Assembly: GCA_964512325.1 (NCBI GenBank)
Contig: CAZEGN010000017.1
Coordinates: 1 to 26,201, forward strand
DNA length: 26,201 bases
Source: JACQZO01 sp964512325
Lineage (GTDB): Bacteria > Patescibacteriota > Gracilibacteria > RBG-16-42-10
Reading direction: 5' to 3'
Under the pieces are notes generated by a model. That model saw only the letters and a program-made list of their open reading frames with translations. It made no database searches and had not been told where the DNA came from. Of the stretch, positions 22,289 through 26,201 are shown piece after piece. Each line of letters starts with the position of its first letter. Within the stretch, counting starts at the first letter, position 1. Both the position numbers and the translations under genes were made by a program.

Positions 22289-23551
22289 ATGCATGTGCTC
22301 CAAAAAAACTGGTTACAAATAACCATTATCATCATCTGGACAGTGATAAATAGTTTGGTGTGGTGGGAGGCACCTGGTGATGACTTATCATCTATTTATA
22401 TAGCAGCCAATTTATTACACGAAGGTAACAAAGATGCCCTCTACGAACATGACTCGACTCTTTTTCACGTTGTTAACTCTACTAATTGGCAAACAATAGC
22501 TAACAAAAAAGACTTCCAAGGTTTTTTGCATCCTTTTGTTCATATACCCATAGTTGCAACTATGGCTACACCACTAGCAAGTAACCTGACCTTTTCTGAT
22601 TTTAAACATATCGTACTCTTATTTAGTTTAATAGCTCTTGCAAGCTCATTAGTACTAATTTCTAAGCTCTGGGCACCTACGCTTTTCAAACCAATCAACT
22701 TAGCACTAACTTTAATCCTTTTATCTCTATTAGAACCTGTACGCTACAGTTTATTTCTAGTTCAAACCCAACCTTTGATCTTTTTAGCTACCTTAGCCAG
22801 CATATGGGCCAGCTTAAAAAACAAGTCAATTTGGGCTGGCATACTATTAGCAGTTGCAACAATAGTAAAAATCACCCCAATGGTTATTGTTGGCTATTGG
22901 CTATTCACCAAGAGAACAAAAGCAGCAGTAAGCTTTTTTATTAGTTTAGTTAGTCTCATACTGGCAAGCGTTTTATTTAACGGCATCACAACAAATCTTG
23001 ATTACTTAAAGAGACTGATGGAAATCAGCCATATCACTTTAGCAGCATTCAATAATCAAAGTTTCAGCGCCTGGGCTATCCGTTTGTTTCTACCCAAGGA
23101 AGAAGTATTCAATTGGCACATATATAATATGCCAACAGTACTTTCATTTATCAGTATCATGCTCATAACAATGAGCCTATTACTCACCATTATCTATTTT
23201 AAAAGAAATGAGGGGAAAGTGTCCCTAATAGACTTAGATTGTATTTGTATTTCATTGCTACTTCTGATGAGTACTGTTTTTGCTCCTATAGCATGGAGTC
23301 ATTACTTTATCATGCTACCATTACTGCTAACAGCGCTATTGATTATTTTAAAAAACTCTCAATTTAAATACATCTTTATAGCCTTAGTGATCGGTCTAAA
23401 CTTACAACCATTAGCAATAGATAGTATCAACCTAGCGAGTACTATTTTTAGTATTACATCGGCACAATTTTATTCTGCACTTATTGTTGCCAGTATCATT
23501 TTATCATACTTGACGAGAACCCCACTTCACCCTCATGCTCGCAGACAATAA
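22289..23551 (+). CDS. GT87-type membrane glycosyltransferase (DUF2029)
   Basis: The 420-residue polytopic protein has about ten membrane helices. The first loop carries GDDLSSIYIAANLLHEGNKDALYEHD, the family's acidic 'D....Y.AA..L..G...LY' pattern in which the aspartate is the proposed catalytic base. 'LVQTQPLIFLATLASIWASLKNKSIWAGILLAVATIVKITPMV' matches the central 'GQ.N.L...L..A......R...AG..L.LA...K..P' segment, 'NNQSFSAWAIRLF' the 'GNQS' segment and 'APIAWSHYFIMLPLLL' the 'SPISW.HH...L' segment. Members use polyprenyl-phosphate-mannose to build lipoglycans. It stands alone between the intact and broken tRNA-Arg copies, which suggests it arrived or was duplicated as a unit. Confidence 0.85.
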   Translation: MHVLQKNWLQITIIIIWTVINSLVWWEAPGDDLSSIYIAANLLHEGNKDALYEHDSTLFHVVNSTNWQTIANKKDFQGFLHPFVHIPIVATMATPLASNLTFSDFKHIVLLFSLIALASSLVLISKLWAPTLFKPINLALTLILLSLLEPVRYSLFLVQTQPLIFLATLASIWASLKNKSIWAGILLAVATIVKITPMVIVGYWLFTKRTKAAVSFFISLVSLILASVLFNGITTNLDYLKRLMEISHITLAAFNNQSFSAWAIRLFLPKEEVFNWHIYNMPTVLSFISIMLITMSLLLTIIYFKRNEGKVSLIDLDCICISLLLLMSTVFAPIAWSHYFIMLPLLLTALLIILKNSQFKYIFIALVIGLNLQPLAIDSINLASTIFSITSAQFYSALIVASIILSYLTRTPLHPHARRQ

Positions 23552-23594
23552 ATTCTTTGTCTACCAATCTTCTAGTATATTACATCTACAACAC

Positions 23595-23654
23595 GGCCGT
23601 AATATAATGAATAGGAAGGCCTGGATAGAGGTTCAATTCCTCTTGGAGCCACCA
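23595..23654 (+). pseudogene. broken tRNA-Arg copy
   Basis: The sequence follows tRNA-Arg(CCG) from the acceptor region to CCA (23652-23654) with a 13-base gap that removes the 5' anticodon stem and the first anticodon bases, and with further changes in the acceptor (GGCCG for GGCTCCG). The T arm and 3' end are nearly identical (one mismatch over about 39 bases including the following arm). It cannot form a working tRNA. Confidence 0.85.
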
Positions 23655-23760
23655 ACGAGCACGTGTGCTCTTCTCCTCATCCTTACCCTCCTTATAACTT
23701 TTCCCTTGAAGAAGGCCATTTTTCAGTGCTCGAAGGATGAGGGTAAGGATAAGGATAGGG
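23655..23760 (+). repeat. tRNA-tail repeat, copy E (after broken tRNA-Arg)
   Basis: ACGAGCAC (23655-23662) pairs locally with GTGCTC (23665-23670) or with GTGCTCG (23726-23732). The pyrimidine tract 23671-23695 contains ATCCTTACCCTC, which pairs perfectly over 12 bases with GAGGGTAAGGAT in the purine tract 23733-23760. The segment ATTTTTCAGTGCTCGAAGG is shared with copy D. Confidence 0.82.
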
Positions 23761-23770
23761 CAAATAGTGA

Positions 23771-24262
23771 CTAATTTATGTTGAAACTTTTTATGGCTGT
23801 TTCCACGTCGCCTAAATCAGTTGCACCACTCTGCACGGCAGCCGTAATCGTGTAGATAACACTATTCTTTACTAACATCGCTTGACGATAATTAGTCACT
23901 ACATTGTTAACTGTTTGACTATAACGCCACAACAATGCTGACTCATCACTAATCGTCATTTTTTCTGATTCGAGTGAAGCAGCGGTAGCACGTAGGCTAA
24001 TCTCATTATTTGCCAAGACCGCATTTATATCATTGCCATTTAAAGGCTCCGCCTGGACAGTCAAAATACCATCCACAGAGCGCAAAGCAGAATTCAAATG
24101 CGAAATAGTAACCAGTTTTGTGTTATCAACAGTGCTAGGAGTCCAACCGGAGGGATACTTCAAAGAAAAGCCATTGCCCTGATAAGTAGGCATCGTCAAT
24201 CCACAAGCAGAAACGACAAGTAGAGCAAAAAAAGCAATGCTAATCTTCAACATTTTCTTCAT
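23771..24262 (-). CDS. lipoprotein, PsbP-like
   Basis: The N-terminus MKKMLKISIAFFALLVVSACG is a lipoprotein signal peptide with lipobox VSAC and the lipidated cysteine at residue 20. The mature part (YQGNGFSLKYPSGWTPS..., later YRQAMLVKNSVIYTITAAVQ and VETAIKSFNI) has the pattern of PsbP-like proteins, in which 'GF.F.YP..W' opens a compact alpha/beta fold and the last strands read 'Y.L.....'. Such lipoproteins are common in small-genome and Gram-positive bacteria without a known task. The length is 163 residues. It lies 58 bases behind the NTF2-like gene on the same strand, and its end is 10 bases from tail repeat E. Confidence 0.8.
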   Translation of the reverse strand: MKKMLKISIAFFALLVVSACGLTMPTYQGNGFSLKYPSGWTPSTVDNTKLVTISHLNSALRSVDGILTVQAEPLNGNDINAVLANNEISLRATAASLESEKMTISDESALLWRYSQTVNNVVTNYRQAMLVKNSVIYTITAAVQSGATDLGDVETAIKSFNIN

Positions 24263-24320
24263 AGAATCAGTAAATTCGACTCAATTAAAATACCATCCTA
24301 TTCGCAGCCTGCCAACCACA

Positions 24321-24680
24321 TTATTGCCGCTTTTCATCAGGCCCAATAAATCCAATCAGCTTGCGAATCCTACCATCACGCATTTCAAAAACATCACAAA
24401 AGACCAAGTCAAGCACCTGCCCTTCTTTAGTCCTAGCCTTCACAGTCCCTTCAGCTACCACAACATTATTCTCCTCAGTCATACGAGTAAGCACGACAAC
24501 TGGTTTACCACTAAAAGCTTCATTTTCAATCTCCTTATCAAAAGCCGCTTTCCCCTGATGATGAAAAAGCCCAGGCATGACCCATTCAACATCAGCAGTT
24601 AAACAGGACAAAATCTGCTCATGATCAAGCTTATTAAAGCCATCAATATACAGCTCAATTGTCTGTTTATTTATGCTCAT
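24321..24680 (-). CDS. NTF2/SnoaL-like protein
   Basis: The 119-residue product reads INKQTIELYIDGFNKLDHEQILSCLTADVEWVMPG near the start and LVFCDVFEMRDGRIRKLIGFI near the end, the typical first helix and last strands of the SnoaL-like cone fold (ketosteroid-isomerase superfamily). The family includes small isomerases and hydrolases as well as non-enzymatic binding proteins, so no reaction can be assigned. I chose ATG at 24680 over an upstream ATG at 24698, whose extra residues (LNDNKM) look like leader sequence. The gene follows tRNA-Gly on the same strand by 55 bases. Confidence 0.8.
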   Translation of the reverse strand: MSINKQTIELYIDGFNKLDHEQILSCLTADVEWVMPGLFHHQGKAAFDKEIENEAFSGKPVVVLTRMTEENNVVVAEGTVKARTKEGQVLDLVFCDVFEMRDGRIRKLIGFIGPDEKRQ

Positions 24681-24714
24681 CTTATTATCATTAAGCAATA
24701 TTCAAGTTGACCTA

Positions 24715-24730
24715 CACCGAAACTTCGGTG
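24715..24730 (-). other. 6-bp hairpin behind tRNA-Gly
   Basis: CACCGA and TCGGTG pair around a 4-base loop, five bases after the tRNA-Gly CCA on the minus strand. No T-run and no pyrimidine/purine tail follow, so it is not a member of the tail-repeat family. It may mark the 3' end for processing. Confidence 0.4.
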
Positions 24731-24735
24731 CAGAT

Positions 24736-24811
24736 TGGAGCGGGAAACGAGATTCGAACTCGCGACCTTCTCCTTGGCAAGGAGACACTCTACCAGCTGA
24801 GCTATTCCCGC
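24736..24811 (-). tRNA. tRNA-Gly (GCC)
   Basis: On the minus strand GCGGGAA opens the acceptor stem, the D arm has GCTC/GAGT, the anticodon loop TTGCCAA carries GCC on a TCTCC/GGAGA stem, and the T arm GCGAG/CTCGT encloses TTCGAAT. CCA is encoded (24738-24736). Confidence 0.96.
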
Positions 24812-24884
24812 AAAAATTACCACGTGCACAACCTAAGGAAATACGAACAAAAAGTCAAATAAAATAACAGCACATAGCAGCTTA

Positions 24885-26033
24885 TTAAGCTACCCAAAAA
24901 TTCAAAGCGTGCATAATAAGCAACAAAATCTGCAAAGCATAACTTGGCAAGGCAATGTAGAGGATATTTCTTCTATTCCATAATGCGAGCACAATAAAAA
25001 TTGGGAACACCATCAAAACATATCTTGTATATGCCATCATTATTCCTGAGAGAGCAGGCACCACCCCCATCACAACCGAATACCAGAACAGACGTGGCTG
25101 CTTCAGACGATAGATAAAATAGAGGCTAATGAGATACAAACCGAACACAATTCGGTCAATTATACTATTTATAAAGCCATGCAGTTCAAGATCTATATTT
25201 AGAAAGTTAGCCTGTAGCCATTGCCAGGGGTGAAAAAGATTGAGCAAATTATTCTTAGCCAGAAAGAATTCCTGAGCAGCGAAACCTGTCCAGGGAGAGC
25301 CTGTACTAAAAGCCATAAATAACAAATAGAAACTAAATCCTGCTAGCGCACCTAAAGCGATAAAAAGCGGAGCTAGCAGTAATGTATCCTTTCTATACTT
25401 TGTTAATAATAGGCGTGGCAATTCAGACAAGAGAGGAATAATCAGCAGAACACCCAAAGGACGCGCCAATGAAGCGAAAAAAGCACCGAGTGCAGCGAGT
25501 AGAGGTCGCTTTTTATCCCATAAATAAAACACCGCTAACACCAAAGCTAAAAACAGTGATTCACTATACATCAGATTCAAATAAAAACCGGTGGGGAAAA
25601 GCATTAGCAGCAAAGAAGCATAAAATGCAACCTCATCATCCCACCAGTTAGCAACAAGTTTATAAAACAATATAATCGCGGCGACACTTGCAGCGTTTGA
25701 CACAATATAGCCCGCTAATAAAGCATTAGGACCAAACCAAGTCACAATAAAAGTTAACCAAGGTAGCAACGGATAAAAAGCAGCACTAGGCACAAAGTCA
25801 CGATATCCAAGCTCAACCAGATAAGTATAGTGTCGTGCATCCCATGTGCCAAAGCTCAGCCAAGACGACCAAGGTCTCACTGCCAGATTAGACAGGCCAT
25901 TAGCATAGCACTCATAGCAAAAAGGCAATAAATGGCTTGCCAAGTAAATAATTAAAAATGTCGTCAATTTAAGCAGAAGAGCTAATATCAACAGCTCACG
26001 CAAACGAGTTTTTTTCTGACCTGTTTTTTTCAT
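24885..26033 (-). CDS. PIG-V/Gpi18-like membrane mannosyltransferase
   Basis: The 382-residue protein is polytopic (about ten helices). The first lumenal-type loop has WDARHYTYLVELGYRD and AFYPLLPWLTFI, and a later loop has LMYSESLFLALVLAVFYL. These are the 'WD..HY..IA..GY', 'AFFPLYP' and 'YTESLF' landmarks of the PIG-V family and its bacterial relatives, which use a polyprenyl-phosphate sugar donor. The aspartate in WDAR is the likely catalytic base. I start at ATG 26033 (MKKTGQKKTRLREL), a basic segment just before the first helix; a TTG 26 codons upstream would add a sequence without a clear role. Together with the GT87 gene it suggests lipoglycan or protein mannosylation outside the membrane. 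Confidence 0.85.
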   Translation of the reverse strand: MKKTGQKKTRLRELLILALLLKLTTFLIIYLASHLLPFCYECYANGLSNLAVRPWSSWLSFGTWDARHYTYLVELGYRDFVPSAAFYPLLPWLTFIVTWFGPNALLAGYIVSNAASVAAIILFYKLVANWWDDEVAFYASLLLMLFPTGFYLNLMYSESLFLALVLAVFYLWDKKRPLLAALGAFFASLARPLGVLLIIPLLSELPRLLLTKYRKDTLLLAPLFIALGALAGFSFYLLFMAFSTGSPWTGFAAQEFFLAKNNLLNLFHPWQWLQANFLNIDLELHGFINSIIDRIVFGLYLISLYFIYRLKQPRLFWYSVVMGVVPALSGIMMAYTRYVLMVFPIFIVLALWNRRNILYIALPSYALQILLLIMHALNFWVA

Positions 26034-26145
26034 AAAACCACTAAGCATCTCTAAAGTAAGGAAATTACGGTTTAAAGCCAAGCCCAAAAAACAATTTGCC
26101 TTTTTAGACAAATTTGATTATGGTCTTGTCGCATTATTTGCACAT

Positions 26146-26201
26146 GGGATTGTAGCTCAGTTGGTAGAGCAGTTGCCTCTTAAGCAAACGGTCCCGGGTT
26201 C
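26146..26201 (+). tRNA. tRNA-Lys (CTT), cut by the window end
   Basis: GGGATTG (acceptor), GCTC...GAGC (D arm) and an anticodon loop CTCTTAA with anticodon CTT (26179-26181) are visible. The sequence ends inside the T arm (GGGTTC). Confidence 0.93.

Overview
The window looks like a piece of a small-genome bacterium of the Patescibacteria (CPR) type. This rests on several weak cues rather than one marker. The DNA is A+T-rich and the genes tightly packed. Shine-Dalgarno sequences are almost entirely absent in front of clear housekeeping genes. UGA, UAG and UAA all act as stops, so the UGA=Gly code of Gracilibacteria/Absconditabacteria does not apply. The accessory gene families (TrmB-like regulator, YfbR-like HD protein, GT87 and PIG-V-like mannosyltransferases, SLH-CAP surface protein) are common in that group. 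No metabolic pathway lies in the window, so the assignment is an inference.

Bases 1-17200 are mostly core genes. On the minus strand uvrA is preceded by a shrunken glycogen-synthase-like C-terminal domain. Divergent from them is a plus-strand run: prfB (with the classical UGA +1 frameshift site), tilS, ftsH with its own promoter, two unrecognised multi-pass membrane proteins and the lipid II flippase murJ. Then come minus-strand rpmA (L27), a THUMP/UPF0020-type RNA methyltransferase, and a histidyl-tRNA-synthetase-like gene that is both split into two ORFs and stripped of its catalytic motifs. A secreted SLH-CAP protein, greA and a one-pass membrane protein close this part. Three convergent gene pairs interlock their stop codons in the same 4-base overlap.

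Bases 17280-24811 form an accessory region studded with tRNA genes: Phe(GAA), Leu(UAA), Arg(CCG), a broken Arg copy and, on the minus strand, Gly(GCC). The most unusual feature of the window is here. The Phe, Leu and Arg genes are each followed, directly after the encoded CCA, by a roughly 100-base tail of constant architecture: a short palindromic arm, a pyrimidine tract, a second copy of the palindrome's complementary arm, and a purine tract complementary to the pyrimidine tract. Two further copies exist, one behind the broken tRNA-Arg and one without a clear tRNA. The short arms change sequence between copies but stay complementary, which points to a folded RNA or single-stranded DNA. I do not recognise this element.

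The cargo of the accessory region consists of a P-loop kinase-like protein, a MazG-like pyrophosphohydrolase between two 115-base direct repeats, a proline-rich hypothetical protein, an amber-interrupted pseudogene, a small four-helix membrane protein, an HD phosphohydrolase, a TrmB-like regulator, a GT87 glycosyltransferase between the intact and broken tRNA-Arg copies, a lipoprotein and an NTF2-like protein. The window ends with a PIG-V-like mannosyltransferase and the start of a tRNA-Lys(CUU).
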